Made by a program: the position numbers and the translations under genes. From Nitrospira tepida (GTDB lineage: Bacteria > Nitrospirota > Nitrospiria > Nitrospirales > Nitrospiraceae): DNA of 64,000 bases. The notes under the pieces are model-generated. The model did not search any database, was not told the DNA's origin, and saw only the letters and a list, made by a program, of their open reading frames with translations. The DNA lies in NCBI RefSeq assembly GCF_947241125.1, contig NZ_OX365700.1, positions 3,132,001 through 3,196,000 on the forward strand, read 5' to 3'. Shown in pieces: positions 27,047 to 37,154 of the stretch. Numbering within the stretch: position 1 is the first letter of the stretch; every line of letters begins with the position of its first letter.

Positions 27047-28840
27047 TCATTCGCCGCGAGTGAGCTCAATCATGTTGGTGAAGATCCGCTGTCCCCGATC
27101 GCCTACGCCGACCCCGATCGACACCAACGGTCCCACCCGGCAGGATATATAGACGCCGATGGGCGAGTGATCCCACAATACGCGTTTCAGTCGTCCATCG
27201 ATCAAGGCGTTGCAGATCTCGGACCACCGGTCGTCCGGCGACTGCGTCAGGGTTGCCGCGGACCCATCGAATTCGTCCTGGGATGGATCAGTTGGGACAC
27301 TCGTGAAGGACACCTCTCCCTCCTCCAACTTCACGTCTGCACGCACCCGAAAGGGCCGGCGCACCGAGGGTCTCTCACGATAGGCTATTTGTAAGGCCCG
27401 CCACAAGAGTACCTCTTTTAGCAACCCCTTAAGAGAAACAGTCGTCCTCCGCTGACCTCCGCGCAGATAACTCAGGACGACTCTTCGGAGCGGCGCGCTG
27501 CCGCCCAAGGCGCGCAGCACGAGCAACGCTTCGCCGTGGGACCCCGCCATGATTTCAGAGAGGAATGTCCCGATTCGCCCCTGGAGGCGAGAGGGCCGAT
27601 AGTCTTCCAGACATCGGCAGGCGAGGGTCACCCGGATTCGGACGTGCCGCTCGGCCCGGGTGCCCCGCGCCGCGGCGCGAGCGCCCGCCCCTTGTCTCCG
27701 CTCGGCCGCCACATGTCCGACTTTCGGCCACGAATCCACCAGATCGTCGAACTGACCGATGAACGTCCGATAGCTGTATCGTCCCGACGCCACGATGTCG
27801 TCGTAGGCTCGCGTCGTCATCTCGCGCAGAAACTCTCCGTCGCGAAGCTTCGCCGCGACCTCGGCCATATTGGAATAGTCTTTTTCGAGGGGAATGTAGT
27901 GCACCCACGGGGACAGGATTCCGGAGTAGTCGCCGGGGAATAGGATGAGAGTCGTATGCAAGGCAATCGATTCGAAGATCTTGGGAGAGATCACGTTCAT
28001 CCGCACGTTCCCCTCGTACTTGTGCAGAATCCGATCGAAGATCTCCTCGAAATCGGCCTCTGGCTTCCGATTCAGGTACGCCCGCACCTCCGCCTCGATG
28101 GAGCCGTCGAAATCGGCAATGGTGGCGCCGCTCTCGGTTCCGAGCGTTGCTTTGCAGGAGCTGAGAAACTCATCCCACGTTTTCCCGTACACGCGGTCTT
28201 CCTCGCGCCACGCGATGTCGCACCGGAGTCCGTGCTGGGCACTTCGCGCAAGCACCCCCTGCGCAATCCACGCTTTCTCCTGAGCGATTCGCCCCAACCA
28301 GAACGGCAGCATCCGTCCGCGATACCCGATGTCGATGGGCCGCGCTTCGACGGGCGGAGTCACCAGACCTACAAGACGCTCCGGCACATATCCGGCCAAC
28401 GTCGTCACTTTCAAGACGCCCGGGAGACGGTTCTCGTTCCAGATCCTGGAGATTTCCGCCGGGGGCACCAAGGTGAACAGGACGTCGATCCCGATGTCGC
28501 GCATGACTGCGCAGATCCCGTCGACCCATCGATAGTCGTCCTGAATGAACTGCACCTTCAAGCCGGTAAACCGGCGCAGAGCCTCCTTCATCACCCGAGG
28601 CAGGTAGGTCTCATAGAGCACGCACAGCGAGTAGTGGATGATCACGACATCGAATTGCTCCAGCCTCAAGGCACCCATTCGCTCCAGCCCTCGGGGATTG
28701 AGCAGATGAATCTCGTGGCGCGAGTAGTCCACAAACGCCGACACGTGATCCAGGATCGTATTCGCGTGACCGCGATCGTCGTCGCAGAGCAACAGAATGG
28801 ACAACCGCCGGGCCGGCCTTGTGATATCGGCAAGAGACAT
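27047..28840 (-). CDS. Glycosyltransferase-like protein with uncharacterised C-terminal domain
   Basis: The first ~395 residues resemble a GT-B family transferase: SILLLCDDDRGHANTILDHV near the start, and KIFESIALHTTLILFPGDYS followed by a spore-maturation/CgeB-like closing helix region. Then comes an Arg/Ala-rich hinge (AERRQGAGARAAARGTRAER) and a ~160-residue C-terminal domain that I do not recognise. Length (597) is larger than a usual GT-B enzyme. It sits between AsnB and a methyltransferase gene in the same direction. Confidence 0.75.
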   Translation of the reverse strand: MSLADITRPARRLSILLLCDDDRGHANTILDHVSAFVDYSRHEIHLLNPRGLERMGALRLEQFDVVIIHYSLCVLYETYLPRVMKEALRRFTGLKVQFIQDDYRWVDGICAVMRDIGIDVLFTLVPPAEISRIWNENRLPGVLKVTTLAGYVPERLVGLVTPPVEARPIDIGYRGRMLPFWLGRIAQEKAWIAQGVLARSAQHGLRCDIAWREEDRVYGKTWDEFLSSCKATLGTESGATIADFDGSIEAEVRAYLNRKPEADFEEIFDRILHKYEGNVRMNVISPKIFESIALHTTLILFPGDYSGILSPWVHYIPLEKDYSNMAEVAAKLRDGEFLREMTTRAYDDIVASGRYSYRTFIGQFDDLVDSWPKVGHVAAERRQGAGARAAARGTRAERHVRIRVTLACRCLEDYRPSRLQGRIGTFLSEIMAGSHGEALLVLRALGGSAPLRRVVLSYLRGGQRRTTVSLKGLLKEVLLWRALQIAYRERPSVRRPFRVRADVKLEEGEVSFTSVPTDPSQDEFDGSAATLTQSPDDRWSEICNALIDGRLKRVLWDHSPIGVYISCRVGPLVSIGVGVGDRGQRIFTNMIELTRGE

Positions 28841-28870
28841 CAGGATGAACCTACTTCGCGTCAGACATGT

Positions 28871-29635
28871 TTACCTGCGCTTTCGAAACACGAACCCTCG
28901 CATCCGAGAGAACTCCTTCATGCACTCCGGATTGTGCTGCCGAGCCAACTGGGCACATTTTTCGCTGAAGACGGTGTTGTGCTTGGCGTTCTCGGCTCCC
29001 ACGATCAGCGGATACACGATACGCGTCAGGTAGTCGTACGATCCCAGGTGAAATTCGTCCACGGGCTCGTAGCCAGCGCGGAAAAATGGCAGCAGCTCTT
29101 CCTGCGCGGAGTACACGTTGATACTGGCGGGCTGTACCGGCGGTAAGCCGACGCGTTGCCGAAGCTCGCTCAAGGCGGCGAATCCTTCGCGGAACCCCTC
29201 GGCGAGTATGAAGAGCCCCCCCGGCTTCAGGACACGGTCCAGGTTTTCCAGGGCAGCCCGCTGTTCGGAGAGGTTGCGAAGATTGATGAGTACGCGGATA
29301 CAGACCACTCCGTCGTACGCGCTGCCCATCGACGCCGGAGCCAGCACATTATCAACGAAAAACCGGTTGTTGGTCTCACCCACCCTGGCACGTGCACGAT
29401 CAATCATGTTTTCGGCGTAGTCGAACGCGTCGACGTGTCGCACCAGCGGGCGAAAGCGAGCGGTCGAAAACCCGTTCCCGCAGCCGACCTCCAACAACCT
29501 CATCTCCGCGGTGAGATAGCGGCACACATAGTCATATTCAATCTCGCGTTGGAAGATGTCCATGATATTGACTTCGACATCGTCCTTGACCGTGGCCGCC
29601 CGCTCGTTCCAATGCACATCCGTCGCGCTTTTCAT
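28871..29635 (-). CDS. SAM-dependent methyltransferase
   Basis: A class I methyltransferase of 254 residues with the SAM-binding motif LLEVGCGNGFSTARF and the post-motif FDYAENMIDRARARV. The ATG at 29635 overlaps the SGNH hydrolase stop as ATGA and has GGAG about 13 bp upstream; the longer frame to 29821 is read through that neighbour. It may methylate a sugar or chain end, but no target is visible from sequence. Confidence 0.85.
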   Translation of the reverse strand: MKSATDVHWNERAATVKDDVEVNIMDIFQREIEYDYVCRYLTAEMRLLEVGCGNGFSTARFRPLVRHVDAFDYAENMIDRARARVGETNNRFFVDNVLAPASMGSAYDGVVCIRVLINLRNLSEQRAALENLDRVLKPGGLFILAEGFREGFAALSELRQRVGLPPVQPASINVYSAQEELLPFFRAGYEPVDEFHLGSYDYLTRIVYPLIVGAENAKHNTVFSEKCAQLARQHNPECMKEFSRMRGFVFRKRR

Positions 29636-30324
29636 ATCCGGGGATCTCCTTTCGTTGGCTGCTCTGCGGCGGCTTCCACTGCGGCGAGGATGAAAGGCCA
29701 GATTGCATCGGCGTAGACCCGATTTCCCTCGACGCTCAAGTGAAGTTGGTCGGGTGCCGGCAACAACATGCGCGCAAGTTCCTCGTCGGAAAACGGCTTG
29801 AATACCGCTTGGATGTCGCACAGCGTAACCGCCGCCTCACGCGCCACCGCTCGAATCAGATCGCTGTAGCGCGCATTGGCTTCTTCGTACACCTCGCCGC
29901 TGATCATTGGATCTCGCCGAAGCGTCCGATGATTGGTGGACAGGATAATGTGCCGAGCGCCGAACCGCCGTGCGCGGACGATCATCTCCAACAGGTTGGC
30001 CTTGAATGCCGACTCGGAGACGCGCGGCACCCCCCTATCAGTCTGCCAACAATTGCAGTCGTTGAGTCCGAATTGCAAGGTCATCACGTCTGGACTGAGC
30101 TCTTGGACATCCTTGGGATATCGTTCGAGCCCCATCCGAGTGGTTTCCCCCGAGATCCCCCGATTGTGCGAATCGATCTCCAGGCATCGGGATACGGCGT
30201 GCCGGCGGAGTCGGTCGGCGATCAGCGAGGTCCACCGCAAGGCCGGGTCGATATACTGTCCGAACGTGATCGAGTCGCCCATGTGAACAAGAGTAACTTT
30301 TCGCGTTCGCATATCACTCGTCAC
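29632..30324 (-). CDS. SGNH/GDSL-type hydrolase
   Basis: A 230-residue SGNH hydrolase. Block I has the catalytic Ser in VHMGDSITFGQYIDP, block III the Asn in LQFGLNDCNCW, and block V the Asp/His pair in PDQLHLSVEGN. No signal peptide is seen, so it is probably cytoplasmic. Such enzymes can remove or transfer acyl groups on sugars. It is coupled to the methyltransferase downstream by a 4-bp overlap. Confidence 0.88.
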   Translation of the reverse strand: MTSDMRTRKVTLVHMGDSITFGQYIDPALRWTSLIADRLRRHAVSRCLEIDSHNRGISGETTRMGLERYPKDVQELSPDVMTLQFGLNDCNCWQTDRGVPRVSESAFKANLLEMIVRARRFGARHIILSTNHRTLRRDPMISGEVYEEANARYSDLIRAVAREAAVTLCDIQAVFKPFSDEELARMLLPAPDQLHLSVEGNRVYADAIWPFILAAVEAAAEQPTKGDPRI

Positions 30325-30337
30325 CCATCATATAGGG

Positions 30338-31318
30338 TTAGTGCAGCTTCAGCATCCCGCTCTGGAAGAAGAGTCGGTCGACCAGCCGCGCCGTCAAGGA
30401 GCCATGATAGCGCCTCAGTTCAAACATCTTAAACTTTGCCGGATACCATCGCAGGAGCCACCGTTCTCGTTTGGGAATTTCATGAATCCATACCGATCGC
30501 CTCTGTGCTTCGTATTGGCTGAGGTAGGCGCTGTGGTAATACAGCCGGACCAGCAGGCTATATAACCACGTCGGTACGCGCTCCTCCAAGTGGAACAGAA
30601 TCGGCTCTTCCAGCGAGGGATAGGTCGGCTTGGATTTCACGATGCGGAACCCGTCGGTCCAGAGCTGCGCAAAGGTGTAGGGTCCGAAACTGCGGAGATG
30701 GGCGAATTCGTATTTGGATTGCTTGTAGTGCGAAATGTCCTCGCGCCACGGGACGTGCACGATCAGCCGCGTGTCATCCGTACAGACGGTCCTGAGGTGC
30801 TCCACGAGACGCTCCGGCTTGAGCAGATGTTCCAGAATGTCCGAGATGATGATGACATCGAAGAACCCGGGCCTGAACGGCAGCGTTTCGGCGTCGCCGC
30901 AGACGGGCGCCATGCCTTCCGACTTTGGAATGGCGGCCAAAAATGGCCACGCCAGGTCGAAGGCCACCTTGAACGCCGCATCGAGCTGTCGCAGATAGAT
31001 GCCGTTGCTGGACCCGATATCCAACACGCGCTTACCGCGGACGTCTCCCACGAAATCGAGGAGCACCGAATGCCTCGCCTCCCGCCTGCCCTCGAGCGGA
31101 ACCGCCAGATCGTCCTGCGCGAGCCCTTGATAACAGCACAGATAGCGGCTGCGTTCGGCATCGCCGTAGGTCGGAAGAAAAATAGGGATTCCGTCGCGTA
31201 TCTCGTAGCGAACGGAACAGGTCGCGCATTGCAACGAGGACGCCGAGGCTGTGAGCGATCCTCGACAGGCGGGGCAGATACAAAACTCAGTATAGTCGTG
31301 CTTCACCGGATGCTCCAC
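30338..31318 (-). CDS. SAM-dependent methyltransferase with N-terminal zinc-ribbon-like segment
   Basis: The N-terminus carries a Trm112-like cysteine cluster (C13, C15, C18, C31, C34), followed by IRDGIPIFLP. The methyltransferase domain has motif I VLDIGSSNGIYLRQL and DVIIISDILEHLLKPERL. The start overlaps the 3' end of the ABC ATPase gene by 16 bp. Its position next to the exporter suggests action on the exported glycan or its lipid carrier, but this is only inference. Confidence 0.85.
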   Translation of the reverse strand: MEHPVKHDYTEFCICPACRGSLTASASSLQCATCSVRYEIRDGIPIFLPTYGDAERSRYLCCYQGLAQDDLAVPLEGRREARHSVLLDFVGDVRGKRVLDIGSSNGIYLRQLDAAFKVAFDLAWPFLAAIPKSEGMAPVCGDAETLPFRPGFFDVIIISDILEHLLKPERLVEHLRTVCTDDTRLIVHVPWREDISHYKQSKYEFAHLRSFGPYTFAQLWTDGFRIVKSKPTYPSLEEPILFHLEERVPTWLYSLLVRLYYHSAYLSQYEAQRRSVWIHEIPKRERWLLRWYPAKFKMFELRRYHGSLTARLVDRLFFQSGMLKLH

Positions 31319-33081
31319 GTGGCAAGATGGCGGATAATGCCACTCTCCAGCGGCGGATTCCCAACCACGGCGAATTCGTAGCTCCGGTCGAGCAGGTCGT
31401 ACACTTCCGTCGGTCCGACCGAAGAGAGCTGACGATAGAGCGCCACCGAGAACACGTAACTACCGTTGCCCAGGCGAATCGGTCCGTAGTCGAGATCGGC
31501 TTGCCTCGTCTCGCCCTGGTTCAGTTCCAGATGCATCGTGGGTCCGATGTGGGTCGAAACGACCACGCCGTCGAGCCTGAAGAGCACGGCGACGGGTATT
31601 ACCGGATAGCTGCCGGCGGCTTTGGCGAGAAACCTTATCCGCACCCGCAGCTCACAATCCGGTTCGAAGACAGCCTGCTCTTTCTCCTCGGCGTTGAGCA
31701 GCCGCACTGATTGGATCGCCAAGGATCCTTCCCCGGGCCACCGGCTCACCGTGCGCACTTCGCCGGTCGGCCCGAGAGATGCTTGAGTGGACACCGGACC
31801 TCTATCAAGGCCGCCCGCCTCCGCTACGGAAAAGGGCTTGACCTCCACGTCGTGTGTTCCCCACGTCAGAGCCTTCGGTAGAATATAATGGCCATGAACG
31901 GTCCCGTTCCAACGGATCGTCAACGAGACCTCGCCTGCTCCCCGAGTACGATATCCCACTCGGCAACGATACCGTTCCTCCGGGTACAAATGAAAGGCGC
32001 GGCAGACGACCGTGCCGGAAGTAGCGCCTTTTCCAGCATCCGTCACGCTGCGAAACAGCACGCCCCCCGACTCTTGGGGTTCAGACCAATGTCCGCCCTC
32101 CAGACTGACATAGGCCAGATGCGACGTGTTGACGTCTTGTGCGTCTCCCACCCGAACCCCCGCACCGGCAACCTCGCCCTTGAACAGAGTCACCTCGCAT
32201 ATATCGCACGTCGACCCGGCCGTCGCCGTGAATTGCACGTCCAGCGCATCGCGCGTCTCTCCGCGCTGCGAAGAGTGCAATCCCGGGTCCTGCGCAACGC
32301 GGTTTTTTGCTTTGAGCCGTTCGTCGTCCAAGAAACGGATGTATCGTTCATATTCCTTTACCACTTCGAGACTGGACCCTCGGCACACGATTTTGCCTCG
32401 CTCGATCCAAATGGCCCGGTCGCACAGCTTCACGATTTGATCCAGCGAATGGGACACCAGCAGCACCGACGCTCCTCCGTCGACCAACTGCCGAATGCGG
32501 TCCGCGGATTTGCCCACAAAGTAGGCGTCGCCGGCGCCCAGCATCTCGTCGATAATAAGGATCTCCGGCTTGATCGCCGTGGCCGTTGCAAACGCCAGGC
32601 GAGCCTGCATTCCGGACGAGTAGGTCCGGTACGGCTGTGCCAGAAAGTCCCCCAATTCGGTGAAGTCCACAATGTCCTCGACGGCGGCTTCGATCTCGGC
32701 GGTCGTCAATCCCTGATAGGTCAGCGAGGCGTGAATATTTTCATAACCAGTGAACTCGGGATGAAAGCCTGCGCCCGCGTCCAGCAGCGCCTGGATCTTG
32801 CCGTTCACCTCCACCGTGCCTTCGGTTGCCGGGATGTTGCCCGTGATCAATTTGAGCAGCGTCGACTTTCCCGCGCCGTTGCGGCCGAGAATACCTGTCC
32901 GGCTGCCGACCGGCAGATCAAGATCGATCCCCTTCAGAGCCCAAAACTCCTTGTACCGCTTGCGTCCGCGCCACCCCCATCGGGGAAGACCAATCGCATC
33001 AAGAAAATTGTCGACCCGAGACGGGAAGATCTTGTACATCTTCGCCACCCCGGCCATGCGTATGGCCATTGCGTCAGGCAT
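31303..33081 (-). CDS. wzt: ABC transporter ATP-binding protein of polysaccharide exporter (Wzt-like), extended
   Basis: This is the nucleotide-binding subunit of a Wzm/Wzt-type exporter. The ATPase domain has Walker A LGRNGAGKST (about residue 66), signature YSSGMQARL (154), Walker B ILIIDEMLGAGD (174) and the switch His (209). A ~130-residue beta-rich module follows from about 280, then a Wzt C-terminal domain near 455-575 (VFEPDCELRVRIRF, GNGSYVFSVALYR). It is about 592 residues, longer than the usual 400-470. The start at 33081 overlaps the permease stop by 8 bp. Confidence 0.92.
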   Translation of the reverse strand: MPDAMAIRMAGVAKMYKIFPSRVDNFLDAIGLPRWGWRGRKRYKEFWALKGIDLDLPVGSRTGILGRNGAGKSTLLKLITGNIPATEGTVEVNGKIQALLDAGAGFHPEFTGYENIHASLTYQGLTTAEIEAAVEDIVDFTELGDFLAQPYRTYSSGMQARLAFATATAIKPEILIIDEMLGAGDAYFVGKSADRIRQLVDGGASVLLVSHSLDQIVKLCDRAIWIERGKIVCRGSSLEVVKEYERYIRFLDDERLKAKNRVAQDPGLHSSQRGETRDALDVQFTATAGSTCDICEVTLFKGEVAGAGVRVGDAQDVNTSHLAYVSLEGGHWSEPQESGGVLFRSVTDAGKGATSGTVVCRAFHLYPEERYRCRVGYRTRGAGEVSLTIRWNGTVHGHYILPKALTWGTHDVEVKPFSVAEAGGLDRGPVSTQASLGPTGEVRTVSRWPGEGSLAIQSVRLLNAEEKEQAVFEPDCELRVRIRFLAKAAGSYPVIPVAVLFRLDGVVVSTHIGPTMHLELNQGETRQADLDYGPIRLGNGSYVFSVALYRQLSSVGPTEVYDLLDRSYEFAVVGNPPLESGIIRHLATWSIR

Positions 33082-33874
33082 AGTCGATAAGGACTCGCTT
33101 GCCTTTCGCGAAAATCCACCCTCCGCTGACAAATATTCCGCAGGAAAGGATCACCAGCGCCGCCCACTCCCACCAGTGCGGCAACTGCCCCAGGACCAAG
33201 ACTTTCTGGTAGGCAATGACGAAATACGCAAACGGGTTCAAGAGGATAAGCGGCTTCAACGTGAGCGGCACCATGTCGGGAGTATAGGCGATGGGCGACG
33301 CGATCAACATGATCATGAGCACAATGCCCATCGCGTACTGGAGATCCCGGAACACGACATGGATCAAGGACAGAATCCAATTGAGTCCGACCAGGAACAA
33401 CACTTGGAGCCCCCACAGCAGCGGCCATGCCAGAATGGCCCATGTCACGCGGCCCGTCGCGGCGGACAGCAGCACGATCGTCGCAAATCCCACGATCGAC
33501 ACCGCTTGACTCATCAACACGGGCTTTACCGGCGCCAGATCGATCGGAAAGACGGTATTGTTCAATACCGACCGGTTGGCCACCACCGACGAAACGCCCC
33601 CGTTGAGCGCTTCGCCGCTCATGAGAAAGGGGACCAGCCCCGCGAACATGTACAACACATACTCCAGGGGAGACATCTGCGTGGGACGCACCGCGAAGAT
33701 ATACAGGTAGACAACCGCGTAGATGGCCAGGATCGCCAGCGGGGCGACCAGCGCCCATCCCACACCCAAGAGAGATCCGGCGTAACGGGCGGCCATTTCC
33801 GTCCGCGAGATGCGCAGAAGCAGGCCGAAATGGCTCAGAAGGTAGAGGGCTGAATGAGAACCCGCACGGTTCAA
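33074..33874 (-). CDS. wzm: ABC transporter permease of polysaccharide exporter (Wzm-like)
   Basis: The membrane subunit of the exporter, with about six hydrophobic helices and the family-typical opening [20 protein letters not shown]. Later motifs include [19 protein letters not shown] start at 33874, overlapping the aminotransferase stop as TTGA, gives a 266-residue protein, the normal size for Wzm; no good ribosome binding site is visible, so the start is uncertain. The upstream extension to 34021 is the aminotransferase read in another frame. Confidence 0.9.
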   Translation of the reverse strand: MNRAGSHSALYLLSHFGLLLRISRTEMAARYAGSLLGVGWALVAPLAILAIYAVVYLYIFAVRPTQMSPLEYVLYMFAGLVPFLMSGEALNGGVSSVVANRSVLNNTVFPIDLAPVKPVLMSQAVSIVGFATIVLLSAATGRVTWAILAWPLLWGLQVLFLVGLNWILSLIHVVFRDLQYAMGIVLMIMLIASPIAYTPDMVPLTLKPLILLNPFAYFVIAYQKVLVLGQLPHWWEWAALVILSCGIFVSGGWIFAKGKRVLIDYA

Positions 33875-35010
33875 GATGAATAAAACCGCTGGATGGTCTG
33901 CACGACCTGTTGTTGCTGCTCCGGCGTCAATTCGGGATAGATCGGCAGCGCCAGCGTTTCCTTCGCGGCGCGCTCGGATTCCGGAAAGTCCCCTTCCTTG
34001 TAGCCCAGCGGCCGGAAACATTCCTGCAAATGGAACGGCACCGGGTAGTAGATCTCGCTGCCGATCCCCTGCTGCTTCAAATGCGCCATCAGCTCATCGC
34101 GCCGGGGCGCCCGAATCACGAACTGATTGTAAATGTGATGATGCTTCACCCCGGCGCGCCGATATCGGGCTTCCGGAAGGACGACGCCCGGCTTGTCCGT
34201 GAGTCCCGCCTGTTGGAACAGCGTCCGGTACCGTTCGGCATTCTCCTGGCGTCGCCTGGTCCATTCGTCCAAATAATTCAATTTCACGTTCAGGACGGCG
34301 GCTTGAACGCTGTCGAGCCGGAAATTGCCACCGATCAGCTTGTGATAGTACTTGGGCTTGCTCCCATGGACGCGGAGCACTCGAATCCGTTCGGCCAAAT
34401 CGAGGTCGTTCGTGACGACCATGCCCGCATCGCCCATCGCCCCGAGGTTCTTGCTGGGAAAGAACGAGAAACACCCGACCGTCCCGACGCTTCCGGCCCG
34501 CCGGCCATCGGCATAGTCCGCTCCGATCGCCTGCGCGGCATCTTCAATGACGTGCAGCCCTCGCTGTTTCGCGAGGGCCATGATCGGAGCCATCTCCGCG
34601 CACTGGCCGTAGAGGTGCACCGGAATGATCGCCTTCGTGTTCGGTCGGATCGCCCGCTCGATTTTGACCGGATCGATGTTGAAGGTCTCGGGCTCGATAT
34701 CGACGAAGACCGGTCGGGCTCCCACCCGGACGATCGCGCCGGCCGTGGCAAAAAAGGAATAGGGACTGGTGATGACCTCGTGCCCAGGCCCGATGTCGAG
34801 CGCCATCAGCGCCACCAACAATGCGTCCGTCCCGGAGGAGACGCCGATGCCGGCGCGGGCCTGCGAATAGGCCGCGACCCGCTCCTCCAGCTTCGTCACT
34901 TCAGGTCCGAGAATGAACGCTTGGCTCGACAGCACCTGTTCGATCGCCGCCATAATTTCCGCCTGAATCGGTTGATGCTGGGCGCTGAGATCGAGCAAGG
35001 GAATCGTCAT
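33871..35010 (-). CDS. DegT/DnrJ/EryC1/StrS aminotransferase (WbpE-like)
   Basis: A PLP-dependent sugar aminotransferase of 379 residues that would transfer an amino group to a 3-keto or 4-keto nucleotide sugar. The PLP lysine lies in [19 protein letters not shown], with [14 protein letters not shown] for PLP ring binding and an N-terminal [13 protein letters not shown]. It is translationally coupled (TAATG) to the oxidoreductase-acetyltransferase gene. Together they resemble WbpB-WbpD-WbpE of 2,3-diacetamido uronic acid synthesis. Confidence 0.93.
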   Translation of the reverse strand: MTIPLLDLSAQHQPIQAEIMAAIEQVLSSQAFILGPEVTKLEERVAAYSQARAGIGVSSGTDALLVALMALDIGPGHEVITSPYSFFATAGAIVRVGARPVFVDIEPETFNIDPVKIERAIRPNTKAIIPVHLYGQCAEMAPIMALAKQRGLHVIEDAAQAIGADYADGRRAGSVGTVGCFSFFPSKNLGAMGDAGMVVTNDLDLAERIRVLRVHGSKPKYYHKLIGGNFRLDSVQAAVLNVKLNYLDEWTRRRQENAERYRTLFQQAGLTDKPGVVLPEARYRRAGVKHHHIYNQFVIRAPRRDELMAHLKQQGIGSEIYYPVPFHLQECFRPLGYKEGDFPESERAAKETLALPIYPELTPEQQQQVVQTIQRFYSS

Positions 35011-36629
35011 TATCGCTCTCCATGCTTTGCGTTGGCTGATACTGGTACCACCCCGTGGGGAGTCTTGCGAAACACCGATCTACAGGCCTCGCAGATCGCC
35101 CGCCCCGCTTTGAGGCGCAACTTCACGCCGCAACGGCACATCCAACCCTTCACACGAGCCGGGCTGCCCACCACCAGGGCATGATCTGGCACCTCACGCG
35201 TCACCACGGCACCCGCCCCGACCAGCGCATACCGGCCAATGGTCGTCCCGCAAATGATGGTGCAGTTGGCACCGAGGGTCGCTCCGCGTTTGACGAGGGT
35301 GGGACGCAATTCGTTCATCCGCGGAATCTCGCTGCGCGGATTAAACACGTTGGTGAACACCATGGAGGGCCCGCAGAACACGTAATCCTCAAGGGTCACG
35401 CCCTCATAGACCGAGACGTTATTCTGAATCTTGACCCCCTCCCCCACCTTCACATTGGGCCCCACCACGACATTCTGCCCGATCTTGCAATTCCTCCCGA
35501 TCGTTGTGCCCTTCAGGATATGGGAGGTATGCCATATGCTCGTCCCTTCCCCGATGTCCACCCCCTCGTCGATGAACGCCGAGGCATGGGCGAAGTAGGC
35601 CGGCTTGGCTTTCGCGGCCGGTGCCGGGGGCTGCTTGCGCTCCAAGGCCTCCTGGCATTGCTGGAGCACGGCGAGGACGCGCAGTCCCTCCTCGCCGTCC
35701 GTCCGGGGCGTCTTCCTGGTTTCGATGCAATCAAGAAAATGCTCGCACTCCGTTCGAAGCGGCTCGCGGAGATCCAAGGCGACGGTCTGCGCCTCGGCTT
35801 TGGTGGGGACCGGGAAGTTGTCCTTCCAGTCGATCGAGTGCGGATACAGCAGCAGCTTGTCCTTCTTTTCCGTATCGTCGAACACGGCCATCTTGCGATC
35901 GCCGACGACGACAAGCTTTTGCTCCTTGTACGGATGGAGCCAGGACACGAAGATATGCGCGCGAATCCCGCTTTTGAATGACAGCAAGCTCGTCGTCACG
36001 TCCGCGATCCCCGGATGCAGAAAATTGCCGCCTTGGGCCTGCACGGTATCAGGCATCTCCTTCACAAGACCGAGGATCACCGAAAGGTCATGGGGGGCAA
36101 ACGACCACAGAATATTTTCTTCACGCCGAATCTTCCCCAGGTTCAACCGATTCGAGTAGAGGTACTGGATGCGCCCCAGCTCTCCGTCCCCGATGAGCTG
36201 CTGAATCCTAAGGACCGCAGGGTGGTACCAGAGCAAATGCCCGACCATGAGAATACAGTTCTGGTGTCTGGCAAGATCCACCAGAGCCCGCCCTTCCGAG
36301 ACCGACAGGCAGAGCGGTTTCTCCACAAACACGTCTTTTCCGGCAAGAAGCGCCTCCCGCACCAACCCGGCGTGCGTCTCCGCGGGCGTGGCGATCATGA
36401 CGCCGCGAATGGTCTTGTCCCGCAACACATCCGAATACGCCCGCACAAGCCGGCAGGAGGGGTATTGGGCGCCGAGCGAGGCCAGTGTCTCGTCATGCGT
36501 GTCGCAGATCATCTCCAAGGCCTGGAGATCGTGCATGTTGCGTACGAGATTTTTGCCCCAGTAGCCGGACCCGATGACCGCAATGCGCGGCCGGCGCGCG
36601 GCAGATTCGTTGGGCGGTGCTGCTTGCAT
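35010..36629 (-). CDS. Oxidoreductase-acetyltransferase fusion (WbpB/WbpD-like)
   Basis: A natural fusion of 539 residues. Residues 14-330 form a Gfo/Idh/MocA oxidoreductase ([29 protein letters not shown]). After a Pro/Ala/Lys linker (333-343), residues 344-495 form a left-handed beta-helix acyltransferase ([33 protein letters not shown]). The tail has a zinc-ribbon-like C498-x-C500...C513-xx-C516. The two activities would oxidise C3 of a UDP-GlcNAc uronic acid and acetylate the amine made by the downstream aminotransferase. Confidence 0.93.
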   Translation of the reverse strand: MQAAPPNESAARRPRIAVIGSGYWGKNLVRNMHDLQALEMICDTHDETLASLGAQYPSCRLVRAYSDVLRDKTIRGVMIATPAETHAGLVREALLAGKDVFVEKPLCLSVSEGRALVDLARHQNCILMVGHLLWYHPAVLRIQQLIGDGELGRIQYLYSNRLNLGKIRREENILWSFAPHDLSVILGLVKEMPDTVQAQGGNFLHPGIADVTTSLLSFKSGIRAHIFVSWLHPYKEQKLVVVGDRKMAVFDDTEKKDKLLLYPHSIDWKDNFPVPTKAEAQTVALDLREPLRTECEHFLDCIETRKTPRTDGEEGLRVLAVLQQCQEALERKQPPAPAAKAKPAYFAHASAFIDEGVDIGEGTSIWHTSHILKGTTIGRNCKIGQNVVVGPNVKVGEGVKIQNNVSVYEGVTLEDYVFCGPSMVFTNVFNPRSEIPRMNELRPTLVKRGATLGANCTIICGTTIGRYALVGAGAVVTREVPDHALVVGSPARVKGWMCRCGVKLRLKAGRAICEACRSVFRKTPHGVVPVSANAKHGER

Positions 36630-37154
36630 CAGGTTACCTCCGGCAATTCATCTCCATGTAGTCGCAGACCTTAGCGTCTCCTCGCGAGGTTGGATAGAGG
36701 GAACTCGCCGAATCGGCAGGACGCTGTGCACCGACCGATGGTGGAAAACTCTCTCCGCCGCCGAGGAGGAGGAACCGCGCCGAGGTTGGTCTCTTTAGTC
36801 CAACTCGAACAAGACACCCCTGGTCGGCCGATCCTACATCAAATCGGCAGATTCCTCCAGGTCCGAATCGCCGTCACTGGCGCTTCGCATGACCGCCGCC
36901 ACCGAGGCGCCTCCATGCAGAATCGACATGGTTTCCAAAGTCAAAGCACAACTCCCATTGTCCGCCGATGCCGTGGTGATGGCTCGCCTCCGGCTGGCAG
37001 TCGGTGCCGCGCTCAACCGAATGGGAGAATGGGCTGTGTCGATAAAGACAGTTGAATGGACCCCGAGGGCGATTGTGGCGGAAGTGTGATCCCGTTGTCC
37101 AGTCGCTTGTAAAGAAAGTGGACCAGGCCATAAGACGGTAGGGCGAAGACTTTG
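36630..37154. other. Intergenic stretch between the ligase and oxidoreductase genes
   Basis: These 525 bp separate the O-antigen-ligase-like gene from the downstream fusion gene. Short open frames occur on both strands, but none has a recognisable domain, good start context or coding look. No IS end, tandem repeat or RNA was recognised. It may hold the promoter of the 36629-to-31303 group. Confidence 0.45.

Noticed and set aside
30305-30345. A possible further heptad array (ATCACTC GTCACCC ATCATAT)
   Set aside because: Only three weakly similar units can be read, too few to distinguish from chance.
36834-37131. Small minus-strand frames in the 36.6-37.1 kb spacer
   Set aside because: No start context, domain or homology-like text; they look like chance open frames.
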